Positions 17,104 through 24,862 of a stretch of DNA of 64,000 nt are shown in pieces. The position numbers and the translations under genes were made by a program. Source of the DNA: Mesorhizobium sp. AR02 (GTDB taxonomy: Bacteria; Pseudomonadota; Alphaproteobacteria; Rhizobiales; Rhizobiaceae); the NCBI RefSeq assembly GCF_024746835.1, contig NZ_CP080530.1, positions 682,001-746,000 of the forward strand, written 5' to 3'. Each line of letters begins with the position of its first letter. Within the stretch, counting starts at the first letter, position 1. Below the pieces are notes generated by a model. The model saw nothing but the letters and a program-made list of their open reading frames with translations. It was not told the DNA's origin and searched no databases.

Positions 17104-19545
17104 TTGGCGGAAAAGAGTGTTCCCTGGGATAACATCGCGCGCATTCGACGGCGGTTGGCCGATCTGAATGATGAGCGGATGGCGCTTGAGCGTGAACTGG
17201 AAGCGTTTGAGCAACAGCTAATTTCCGATAGCCAAGCCGACGTGGAGAAGCCAGCCTTCGCCGATGCACCTATTACCAACAGCTCACCGTCGATGGAAAA
17301 GGTGGAGTTGTTCCGGCAGCTGTTTGCCGGGCGCGCCGATGTTTTTCCGGTACGATGGGAAAATAGAAAGGATGGACGCACCGGCTATTCGCCTTCCTGT
17401 TCCAACGAGTGGGCGAAAGGAATCTGCGGCAAGCCAAAGGTGAAATGCGGGGACTGCCCGCATCAGGCTTTCATCCCATATTCCGAAGATATCATCGAAA
17501 AGCACCTCCGTGGCGGCGATGCTCGCTCAAGCGACTTTGTTGCCGGCGTATATCCATTGCTGCAAGACGAAACATGCTGGTTCCTTGCTGCTGACTTCGA
17601 CAAGGAAAGCTGGGCGGATGATACCAGAGCTTTGCTGGCAACATGTCGTGCAAAAGGTATTGCCGCAGCCCTCGAACGCTCGAGGCCGGGAAACGGAGGC
17701 CATGTCTGGATATTCTTCTCCGAGCCCGTTCCCGCGAAGATCGCCCGACAACTTGGTGCCGCGCTGATAACAGAGACGATGGAGAACCGTCCCGAGATCG
17801 GCTTCACATCGTATGACCGTTTCTTTCCCAATCAGGACACGATGCCACTTGGCGGCTTCGGTAATTTGATCGCGCTTCCCTTACAAAGGAAGGCTCGAGA
17901 AAATGGCAACAGCGTTTTTGTCGATGGCGACTTGCGACCTTACGATGATCAGTGGGCGTACCTGTCGTCGTTGAGCAGGCTATCGGCAGACGAAGTCTTC
18001 AGGATCGCCGACGAAGCTGAATTGGCGGGGCGGGTCTTGGGGGTCCGGATGCCGGTTGATGACGAACATGCCGACGAGCCGTGGAAGATGTTGCCGTCAC
18101 GTCGTAGCGAGCCACGGCGAATAGAAGCTGCTATCCCGCAAAGCATCAAGGTCGTAGTCGCAGATCAGGTCTACCTCGATAGGACGGAACTTCCGCCGGC
18201 GCTGATCGCACAGTTCGTGCGTCTGGCAGCGTTCCAAAATCCGGAATTCTATCGCGCGCAAGCAATGCGACTGCCGACATTCGGCAAGCCGCGGATTATC
18301 TCCTGTGCCGAGCTTCATCCACGCCATGTCGCGCTGCCACGAGGCTGCTTCGACGAAACTGTAGAGCTGATCAGGGGCCATGGCGCGATCGCCATTTTGG
18401 AGGATCTCCGCGAAGATGGAGAGGCTCTACCCACCGGCGTCTCGTTCCAAGGGGAACTGCGACGGTCACAATCGCGGGCCTTTGATGCTCTTGTCGCCAA
18501 CGATAACGGCGTGCTCGCCGCCACGACCGCATTCGGCAAGACAGTTGTCGCAGCTGCACTCATAGCACATCGCAGCCGCAACACGCTGGTTCTTGTTCAC
18601 CGCAGGGAGCTTCTCACCCAATGGGTAGAGCGTCTGAGTTCCTTCCTGAGCATCGAACCAAAGCAGATCGGCATCATCGGTGGCGGGAAAAGGAAGCCAA
18701 CAGGGATCATCGACGTGGCGCTGATCCAAAGTTTGGTTCGGAATGGCGAGGTCGATGACATTGTCGGCAATTACGGTCATCTGATTGTCGATGAGTGCCA
18801 CCATCTGTCCGCTTCAAGTTTTGAACTCGTCGCTCGCAGGTCCAAGGCGCGATACGTGGTTGGCCTATCAGCGACGGTCGCCCGAAAGGACGGCCATCAT
18901 CCGATCATCTTCATGCAATGCGGCCCCGTTCGCCATCGGGTCGATGCGAGAGTTCAAGCTGCCGAGCGTGGTATTCGCCACCGTGCCCGCGACCGTTCGA
19001 CGAAGTTTGAGTTGCCAGCGTCACTCGTCTCGGCCGAGCGCTCGTCAATGCCAGCGATCTATGCGGCCCTTGCGCAGGACCAAGGCCGAAATGACCTGAT
19101 ATTCGATGACGTGTTGAAATCCCTCGAGGCCAGACGTTCGCCCATCCTGCTAACGGAGCGGAAGGATCACCTCGATTATCTCCAGCAGAGGTTCTCGCCG
19201 TTTGTAAAAAACCTCGTGGTGCTGCGCGGTGGCATGTCGGCGAAGGATCGCAAGCAAGCCAACACGGCGTTGAATGTCGCAGACGATGATGAGCGCCTGA
19301 TACTTGCGATAGGCCGCTATATCGGGGAAGGGTTCGATGACGCCCGGCTCGACACATTGTTCCTGACCATGCCGATCGCCTGGAAGGGAACTCTGGCGCA
19401 GTATGTCGGCCGTCTGCATCGCCAGCATGATGATAAGAAAGACGTCTTGGTCGTCGATTACGTCGATAGCACCGTTCCTGTGCTGGCCCGGATGGCCGCA
19501 AAGCGACGAGTGGGTTATCGTGCGCTGGGCTACGTGATTGAGTGA
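17104..19545 (+). CDS. TOTE-type primase-helicase fusion (813 aa)
   Basis: After a short coiled coil (residues 1-45) comes an archaeo-eukaryotic primase-like domain. It has a cysteine cluster (CSNEWAKGICGKPKVKCGDC), the catalytic DxD in FLAADFD (Asp164 and Asp166), and the SxH-like SRPGNGGHVWIFF with His200. The second half is an SF2 helicase: TTAFGKT Walker A with Lys479, DECHH box from Asp563, GLSATVARKDGHHP, and a C-terminal EGFDDARLDTLF and QYVGRLHRQ. This is the architecture of the primase-helicase of TOTE-type conflict systems. The TTG at 17104 is the first start after the stop at 17086. It lies just after the inverted-repeat insertion, with no obvious partner gene. Confidence 0.82.
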   Translation: MAEKSVPWDNIARIRRRLADLNDERMALERELEAFEQQLISDSQADVEKPAFADAPITNSSPSMEKVELFRQLFAGRADVFPVRWENRKDGRTGYSPSCSNEWAKGICGKPKVKCGDCPHQAFIPYSEDIIEKHLRGGDARSSDFVAGVYPLLQDETCWFLAADFDKESWADDTRALLATCRAKGIAAALERSRPGNGGHVWIFFSEPVPAKIARQLGAALITETMENRPEIGFTSYDRFFPNQDTMPLGGFGNLIALPLQRKARENGNSVFVDGDLRPYDDQWAYLSSLSRLSADEVFRIADEAELAGRVLGVRMPVDDEHADEPWKMLPSRRSEPRRIEAAIPQSIKVVVADQVYLDRTELPPALIAQFVRLAAFQNPEFYRAQAMRLPTFGKPRIISCAELHPRHVALPRGCFDETVELIRGHGAIAILEDLREDGEALPTGVSFQGELRRSQSRAFDALVANDNGVLAATTAFGKTVVAAALIAHRSRNTLVLVHRRELLTQWVERLSSFLSIEPKQIGIIGGGKRKPTGIIDVALIQSLVRNGEVDDIVGNYGHLIVDECHHLSASSFELVARRSKARYVVGLSATVARKDGHHPIIFMQCGPVRHRVDARVQAAERGIRHRARDRSTKFELPASLVSAERSSMPAIYAALAQDQGRNDLIFDDVLKSLEARRSPILLTERKDHLDYLQQRFSPFVKNLVVLRGGMSAKDRKQANTALNVADDDERLILAIGRYIGEGFDDARLDTLFLTMPIAWKGTLAQYVGRLHRQHDDKKDVLVVDYVDSTVPVLARMAAKRRVGYRALGYVIE

Positions 19546-19581
19546 TAGCGCCCCGCTTTGAGCGGAGCGCCGTGGTGCTGG

Positions 19582-19881
19582 TCAGCGTGACCAGATGAGC
19601 TTGTGCTCGCCCTTGTCACCCTGGACGAGGGATGCGTAGACCGGGGCCGTGAAGCACGGATCGTCGAGCTTGAGCGAGAGGTATTCGGCGCCCGTTTCCC
19701 GGGCGGTCCGGCTCCAGCCTGCTCCGAACTCGACGCCCGTTGCTGTGACGCGGAAGTCGGGTGCGCGGTCGTTGTCGCGGTCGCAGGGCTTGATGGTGGC
19801 CTTGACGTTGAGGGTTAGGGTCTTGATGGTGCCTGCGTATGCGCCGGTTTCGTCGCGGGTGAAGGTGCCGATCTGAGCCAT
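19582..19881 (-). CDS. DUF736 family protein, copy 3 (divergent, intact)
   Basis: MAQIGTFTRDETGAYAGTIK, TLTLNVKATIKPCDRDNDRA, DFRVTATGVEFGAGWSRTA, YLSLKLDDPCFTAPVYASLV and a LIWSR end give the full DUF736 pattern. It differs clearly from copies 1 and 2, so it is an older paralogue. ATG 19881 has AGGAGATACGACA before it. It faces the primase-helicase gene tail to tail. Its leader, inverted relative to the + strand, carries the same blocks as copies 1 and 2. Confidence 0.9.
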   Translation of the reverse strand: MAQIGTFTRDETGAYAGTIKTLTLNVKATIKPCDRDNDRAPDFRVTATGVEFGAGWSRTARETGAEYLSLKLDDPCFTAPVYASLVQGDKGEHKLIWSR

Positions 19882-20110
19882 TGTCGTATCTCCTGAGGTT
19901 GTTCGAAGCCGCCCGATGCGGCCTCGATGGCGGTCGACAGGCGACGGATTGGACGGAATGCATCCGCAGGACCGCAGCGTTACCGAAGGACGGCGGCAGC
20001 CGAGCTTGTTGGCTCGCGAGGAATGACCGCTTGCGGTCAGGGGAAGAAGGTCGGCGGAGCCGTTGCAGGCCAAGGCCGGACCGGCGCCAGACCAGCCCAA
20101 AAGAGAGGCC
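19882..20110 (-). promoter_or_regulatory. Conserved DUF736 leader, copy 3
   Basis: On the minus strand it reads, in order: CCTGCAACGGC, CTTCTTCCCCTGACCGC, TCATTCCTCGCGAGCCAAC, CCGTCCTTCGG, TGTCGACCGCCATCGAGG, then the ribosome binding site. These are the same blocks at the same spacing as in the two other DUF736 leaders, although the genes have diverged. Confidence 0.55.
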
Positions 20111-20383
20111 GTATGGGGGACTTTCGCGCCGTCAGCAGAGAACGACGTGAATGATCGATGTCTCCTCATCAGCATGATCAGCGCCGCCGCGGGTGCATCA
20201 CCACACCCGTCGTCGCAGCCGCCGTCTCCCGATGCACAAGACACGCTGCGCGTGCCTCTTTTAGCAAACCCAGGGGTGATGCTGGAAAAGCTGCCCGCCG
20301 ACGCTGGAATGGCTTTGAAACCTCCGATTTGTTGCTACGCGCCGGACTTCCCCGGCGTCAACAAGCAAATCGAGGAAATCAGC

Positions 20384-21300
20384 GTGACAAAGCGAAAGTA
20401 TAGACATCGCCGCAGTGTCGATGTTCGGATCAACTGGCTACAGCCACATGTTGACAGGTTCAAGGAGTGGCTTTCTCAGCAGAATTATTCCCCCGCAACG
20501 ATCGTCGAGGTGGTGCGTCTACTGGCACTATGGGGTGACTGGGTACGAGCGACCGTTTTCGACATTGGCGCGCTCGCGGTTGGCTTCTCTGCATCGGCGT
20601 CGGTGTTCCAGGGCAGCAAAAGCGCGCGCGCTCCGCAGGGTGCGGCCGCGCTGTTCGTCTCTTATTTGCGCGAGAAAACATTCTGCCTGCAGAGCTGCAC
20701 ACGTCGCTGGAGGAGACCAGGCCAGCACTTGCCGCGTTCCGGTTCTGGATGAAGGAGCAGCGTGGTATCAAGGATTCCACGCTCGATACCTATCAGCCAA
20801 TCTTAATCGACCTTCTGTTGTCGCTCGGCACTGATCCAAAGGTTTATACGGCGACCGCGATCCGTGGCTTCGTGCTCGACCGCGCGAAACCGCATGGCCG
20901 CGCTCGGGCTCAGGGTATCACTGTCGCATCGCGCGCCTACCTCAAATACCTTGTGGCGATCGGGCGATGCCCCGCTGGCCGGGAATATGCGGTTCCGAGC
21001 TTTGCAAGCTGGCAAATGGCACCGACACCGCGCTTCCTTGGGCAAAGCGATATCGACCGGCTCCTTGCCGCTTGTGATGGCGAAGACCGGTAACGTGATC
21101 GCGCCGTCTTGCTGCTCTTGGCTCGGCTGGGTCTCAGGGCGAGCGAGGTCGCCAATCTCACCTTTGGTGACATCGATTGGAAGCATGGTCGAATAACGCT
21201 TGATTTAAAAACGGGCGAGCCGTGGAGCGGTTCCGATAAGATTGTGGACTTTCCGTGTATTCTGGGCGCATTCTTGCGCCGGGGAGAAGGGGCTTGGATA
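20384..21300 (+). pseudogene. Tyrosine recombinase, frameshifted
   Basis: From GTG 20384 the frame gives TKRKYRHRRSVDVRINWLQP and HVDRFKEWLSQQNYSPATIV, a core-binding-domain start. A second frame (20749-21093) continues GIKDSTLDTYQPILIDLLLS to RFLGQSDIDRLLAACDGEDR. A third piece from 21109 has LLLARLGLRASEVANLTFGD and IDWKHGRITL with the first catalytic Arg. The HxxR and Tyr part is missing. At least two frameshifts and a lost C-terminus make it inactive. Confidence 0.8.
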
Positions 21301-21386
21301 AATCCCGCTATAATGATCGGTCGAGCCCGTGGCGCAAGCGTACTGGCGCAGGACGCTCGCTCGTACGGCGCCGGGCCAGCGTGCCG

Positions 21387-22142
21387 ATGCGGCTGGTCTT
21401 CGTGACCATGGCTGCGGCTTTCGCTCTGGTGACGCAGTTTGTCATGCATAACAGCGGATCGCTGCCGGAAATCAATCTGCAGAACTTAATCAAGCCGAGG
21501 CCGGCAGCAATTGCTGGGATCGCATCTGTGATCGACGGCGACACGATCGAGATCCATGGCCAGCGCATTCGCTTCAATGGTATCGATGCACCGGAGTCAG
21601 CACAGCAGTGCGACGCCGCCAACGGCTTCCAGTATCAATGTGGCGCCAAGTCCGCCGCCGCTCTCGATGCCTTTCTCGCCGCCTCCCGACCGATCCAGTG
21701 CATGTTTGTGTCATGGGATCGGTACGGCCGCTATGTTGGCAATTGTAGCCGGGCCGATGGGGTCAGCGTCGCCGCCTGGATGGTCGAGAACGGCCAAGCT
21801 CTTGATTGGCCGAAATACAGCCAAGGTGCCTACGCCATGCTACAGGAGAAGGCCAAGGCGGCAAGGGTTGGCATCTGGGCAGGAACGTTTGAAGCGCCTT
21901 GGGATTGGCGTGCCGAGCATCGCGCTGACAGCGAACAGCCATCGACGATCGCTCCCCTGCTCGCAGCTTCGCCCAGTGCCTGCAATATCAAGGGCAACAT
22001 CAACGCCCGCGGTGAGCACATCTATCACATGCCCGGCCAAGAGTATTACGATCGCACGGTCATAACGACCAACAAGGGAGAGCGGTGGTTCTGCAGCGCG
22101 GAAGAAGCGGTGGCCGCCGGTTGGCGCAAAGCAAAGCGTTAA
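21387..22142 (+). CDS. Secreted SNase-like (thermonuclease family) protein (251 aa)
   Basis: The N-terminus [20 protein letters not shown] is a signal or anchor segment. [20 protein letters not shown] and APESAQQC are the SNase fold start with its conserved Asp and Arg. [31 protein letters not shown] and [20 protein letters not shown] complete it. A C-terminal extension [20 protein letters not shown] with YYDR and [19 protein letters not shown] is typical of rhizobial members. Probably an exported Ca-dependent nuclease. A terminator follows directly. Two other SNase-type genes in the window are damaged. Confidence 0.88.
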   Translation: MRLVFVTMAAAFALVTQFVMHNSGSLPEINLQNLIKPRPAAIAGIASVIDGDTIEIHGQRIRFNGIDAPESAQQCDAANGFQYQCGAKSAAALDAFLAASRPIQCMFVSWDRYGRYVGNCSRADGVSVAAWMVENGQALDWPKYSQGAYAMLQEKAKAARVGIWAGTFEAPWDWRAEHRADSEQPSTIAPLLAASPSACNIKGNINARGEHIYHMPGQEYYDRTVITTNKGERWFCSAEEAVAAGWRKAKR

Positions 22143-22146
22143 GCCA

Positions 22147-22170
22147 CAGGGGCAGGGTGCCCTGTTTTTT
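22147..22170 (+). terminator. Intrinsic terminator after the SNase-like gene
   Basis: CAGGG and CCCTG (22147-22151, 22160-22164), or the alternative GGGCA-GGG-TGCCC stem, are followed immediately by six T residues at 22165-22170, five bases after the stop. Confidence 0.85.
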
Positions 22171-22265
22171 ACTGCGCTGGCGCGGGCGGTGCAACATCGG
22201 CGAAGGCCCCGAAACTGCGACCATGCGGCAGCAGCGTCAAGATCACTGACTTCCGACTGGCGACA

Positions 22266-22305
22266 TCGACCCGGCGCGGGCGACATCGCGCCCGCGCCGG
22301 GTCGA
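22266..22305. repeat. Perfect 17-bp GC-rich palindrome
   Basis: Arms 22266-22282 and 22289-22305 (TCGACCCGGCGCGGGCG and its exact complement) enclose the 6-base loop ACATCG. There is no T-tract on either side. The surrounding 22171-22590 has no supported gene. Such a stem would extrude in single-stranded DNA. Confidence 0.75.
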
Positions 22306-22590
22306 CGGCAAGGTGGTCAAGGCGAAAACGGCTAGACCGAGCAGGGTCACCCAATGGCACCGCATCAAGTGCTTCAACAGCCTCGCCGAAACTTGGCAGA
22401 AGCACGCAAGGGCATGACGGTCGCGGTCTTGGGCGCATCCACTACACCAGTGGACGGACAACGCGGCATCGAGCGCTACAGCTCCGAAATCGTTGTCGGC
22501 GCCGTCGAATTCCCCGCTTGACCCAAGCGCGACAGCTCCAACCAGAGCGAGGACACGAACGACTTCGCCTGGCTCCCGTCGCCCCAGCGG

Positions 22591-22878
22591 CTACCCTGTC
22601 AACCAGACGGGATCGCTTCTGCGTGTCGGGTAGGCGGATCGCGGCTGATAGCCGCGCATCCGCTTGGCGCGCAGAAGCTCGAGGAAAAGCTCGACGGCTT
22701 CGCCCTCGGTATCGAAGGAGTGCTGTACCGTGCGGCCGGTGGTTCCGATCCGGCCCCAACGGCGGACCAGGCAGGTCTGGCCGAACAGGGTCTCCTCGAT
22801 CGACAGCGCATAGAAGCGCGCCATGTTCCGATCCGCGTCGCGGCGTTCGATCCAGAGGCGATAGAGCTGCGCGATCAT
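22591..22878 (-). CDS. WGR domain protein (95 aa)
   Basis: The protein is a single WGR domain: MIAQLYRLWIERRDADRNMA, FYALSIEETLFGQTCLVRRW, GRIGTTGRTVQHSFDTEGEA, and FLELLRAKRMRGYQPR. WGR domains bind nucleic acids and occur in PARP proteins and in short stand-alone bacterial proteins on rhizobial plasmids. The ATG at 22878 matches the usual N-terminus of the stand-alone family. It lies about 0.2 kb beyond the end of the partition operon, in the same direction. Confidence 0.85.
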   Translation of the reverse strand: MIAQLYRLWIERRDADRNMARFYALSIEETLFGQTCLVRRWGRIGTTGRTVQHSFDTEGEAVELFLELLRAKRMRGYQPRSAYPTRRSDPVWLTG

Positions 22879-23092
22879 TGCGGACAGAATCGCGCAGCCG
22901 GACGCGCGCGTCCAATGAATGGTTTGAATCAGCGGACGCGGATCGATTCACTCTCGTGATGGATGGAACCGAACGCTAGTCGTTCAGCAGCGTCTTTGAT
23001 GGCCTTCCCCGGAGAGATGTAGCCAATCCTCGTTGGGCCCGAGTCATGGGCGGTCGGTCGTAACGAAAATCGACGCTGATTGGCGCGTCTGG

Positions 23093-23434
23093 CTACTTTC
23101 GCTGCCGAGCAAGGAATTCCGTTATCAGGCCCTGCACCACCTCCTGCATGGTTGTTCTATTGCGCGCGCAATGGACCTGCAGCTCGATCATCTGCGAGAC
23201 CGGAATGCGTGTGTGCAGCCGGGCTGTTCCGCCGTCTGCCTTTGGCCTTTCGAGCTTCGCTTTCGCCGCTCCGGCAGACTGGGTTCTCGTCTGCTGCTCG
23301 AGGCTGTCCGTTTCGCTGATGCTGGACTCCACTATGGCAGCCATGTTGCGTGAGAACGGATCATCCGAACGGGCACGTGGTTTCAAGGCGGGCAGCGGCA
23401 GCTGGTTTGCGGTCCGATCGTTTTTCTCGTTCAT
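23093..23434 (-). CDS. Small partition partner with ribbon-helix-helix-like C-terminus (113 aa)
   Basis: A disordered basic N-terminus (NQLPLPALKPRARSDDPFSR) is followed by a C-terminal segment LHTRIPVSQMIELQVHCARN and RTTMQEVVQGLITEFLARQR that fits a ribbon-helix-helix fold. Its start overlaps the parA stop by four bases. Type Ib partition loci pair a ParA with such a small centromere-binding protein (ParG-like). The upstream repeats at 24159-24241 are the probable binding site. Confidence 0.7.
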   Translation of the reverse strand: MNEKNDRTANQLPLPALKPRARSDDPFSRNMAAIVESSISETDSLEQQTRTQSAGAAKAKLERPKADGGTARLHTRIPVSQMIELQVHCARNRTTMQEVVQGLITEFLARQRK

Positions 23435-24123
23435 TGGGGGGTGGCTCCGTTCAGTTTGCTGATGATCTCGGCGGTCAGGGCATTCGTCTGGTCGCGAGCA
23501 TCCTGCACGGCCTTGTTCACAGGCTGGACTTCGTAAAGCGTCCCGGCGGTTGCGATTGAGGCGAAGGTCGGCCGCTGCGACAAAAAGGTCTCAAGCACGC
23601 TGGCATCAGCCTGCCGCAACAACTGGATCGCTGTGCGGAAGGCCATCGTGTTGTGCTCGATCCCCGAAACCATGTTGAGCATCACCGCGTAAGGAATTTT
23701 GCGGTGGCGCCCTCCAAGCGAGCGGATGTGCCGGATCAGACCGAGGCATTGCTTGACATCGAAGACGTGCGCTTTCGTCGGAATCAGCACGAAGTCGGCG
23801 TTGGCGACGGCCGGGCCGAGTGCGGCCACGGCCGTGCCCTGGACATCCACCAGCAGCAGGTCCTCGGCGTCGGATTGCGCCAGGCGATCGATCAGTTCGT
23901 CGGTCGAGCCGATGGGAATGACGTCGATGTTTGAAAGAGCGTACCCGGCGCGGCGACTGTTTTTGCTCCACTCCACCGCGGACAGTTGCGGATCGGTGTC
24001 GAGCACCGTCACCCGATGACCGGCGGCGGCGAATTCGCCAGCGAGCAGGATGGTGGTCATGGTCTTGCCGACCCCGCCTTTGGGAGAGGCCACTGTGATT
24101 TGCACCGCGCGTTGTTCCGGCAT
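23431..24123 (-). CDS. parA: ParA-family partition ATPase (230 aa)
   Basis: QITVASPKGGVGKTMTTILL carries the deviant Walker A motif KGGVGKT. DLLLVDVQGTAVAALGPAVA is the Walker B region and DFVLIPTKAHVFDVKQ the following strand. At 230 residues with no N-terminal DNA-binding domain it fits the type Ib (ParF-like) group. ATG 24123 (MPEQRAVQITVA) was preferred over the longer frame because the P-loop domain begins there and the longer version would read through the upstream repeats. It forms an operon with the RHH partner. Confidence 0.9.
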   Translation of the reverse strand: MPEQRAVQITVASPKGGVGKTMTTILLAGEFAAAGHRVTVLDTDPQLSAVEWSKNSRRAGYALSNIDVIPIGSTDELIDRLAQSDAEDLLLVDVQGTAVAALGPAVANADFVLIPTKAHVFDVKQCLGLIRHIRSLGGRHRKIPYAVMLNMVSGIEHNTMAFRTAIQLLRQADASVLETFLSQRPTFASIATAGTLYEVQPVNKAVQDARDQTNALTAEIISKLNGATPQ

Positions 24124-24158
24124 TGTTTTTTCCCAATGTTCGCGTTCGACTTTGGCGT

Positions 24159-24241
24159 CAAGGCACATAGGCGATTTGGCGCCAAAGTGACTTTCTTGCA
24201 TTATGCCTATGCGCCGATGCAACAAAGTGCCAAGGCACATA
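24159..24241. promoter_or_regulatory. Candidate centromere/operator of the parA operon
   Basis: CAAGGCACATA occurs at 24159-24169 and 24231-24241 as direct repeats. TTTGGCGCCAAA at 24175-24186 is a perfect 12-bp palindrome, and TTTGGCG also precedes the first repeat at 24151. The cluster lies just upstream of parA, where type Ib partition loci keep their parS/operator. Confidence 0.6.
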
Positions 24242-24339
24242 AGTGTCTACGTGATAATATAAATTTGCGCATCGGTGCAATGTTCCGTGATGCATAATTG
24301 GTTCTGGACTAGCGAGTCATCGGATCAGTATAATGTTGT

Positions 24340-24440
24340 ATGGTGAATTGACAAGATACGCAATTTGGGTCCAAATTGGCTGAGCAGGTCGTCGCTTCGC
24401 TTCGACCTGGACCGTCTTCGACGTGAGGCCCATCCGCCAT
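24340..24440. other. Candidate origin of transfer
   Basis: Immediately upstream of the mobilization genes lie two inverted repeats: CAATTTGG-GT-CCAAATTG (24361-24378) and AGGTCG (24386-24391) with CGACCT (24403-24408). An oriT normally lies next to its relaxase gene and carries such repeats beside the nick site. The nick site itself cannot be named from sequence alone. Confidence 0.45.
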
Positions 24441-24451
24441 AGCGAGGAATT

Positions 24452-24862
24452 TTGGACACCAGCGCCGCCCACAAGGACACTCGAAAGCGTTCCCGGATCG
24501 ATATCGGGCCGGAGGCAGGCGCGCTCCTGGATGAGGCCTGCAAGGTGTTCCAGCTTGACCGAGCGGAGACGTTGCGGCGCATTATCCGGGCCAGCCTGGA
24601 TGTCGGTCCCGCTCTGTCAGCTGAGAATTCACGCACTGTCGCGGCGTTGGCCTCGCAACTCCGGATGGTCGGCCGAAACCTCAGCCAGCTTCTCCATGCC
24701 ATTCATTCCGGCCACGCTGCCCCCATGGAGGCGGCGTTGCCGATATGGGAAGCGCTGGATGAGAGGGTGAAAGCTGTCGACGCCGAATTGACGGCGATGA
24801 CGATCGCGCATGGCCTGAAACTTCGGAAGGCGGCGCATCTGCTGGATGGTGAGGGCGCGTGA
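24452..24862 (+). CDS. MobC-like relaxosome accessory protein (136 aa)
   Basis: An N-terminal RHH-like region (RKRSRIDIGPEAGALLDEAC, FQLDRAETLRRIIRASLDVG) is followed by ALASQLRMVGRNLSQLLHAI, the MobC motif in which RxxGxNxNQ-type residues contact DNA. Such proteins help the relaxase open oriT. The start is TTG at 24452 with GAGGA just upstream. It overlaps the relaxase gene by four bases. Confidence 0.75.
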   Translation: MDTSAAHKDTRKRSRIDIGPEAGALLDEACKVFQLDRAETLRRIIRASLDVGPALSAENSRTVAALASQLRMVGRNLSQLLHAIHSGHAAPMEAALPIWEALDERVKAVDAELTAMTIAHGLKLRKAAHLLDGEGA

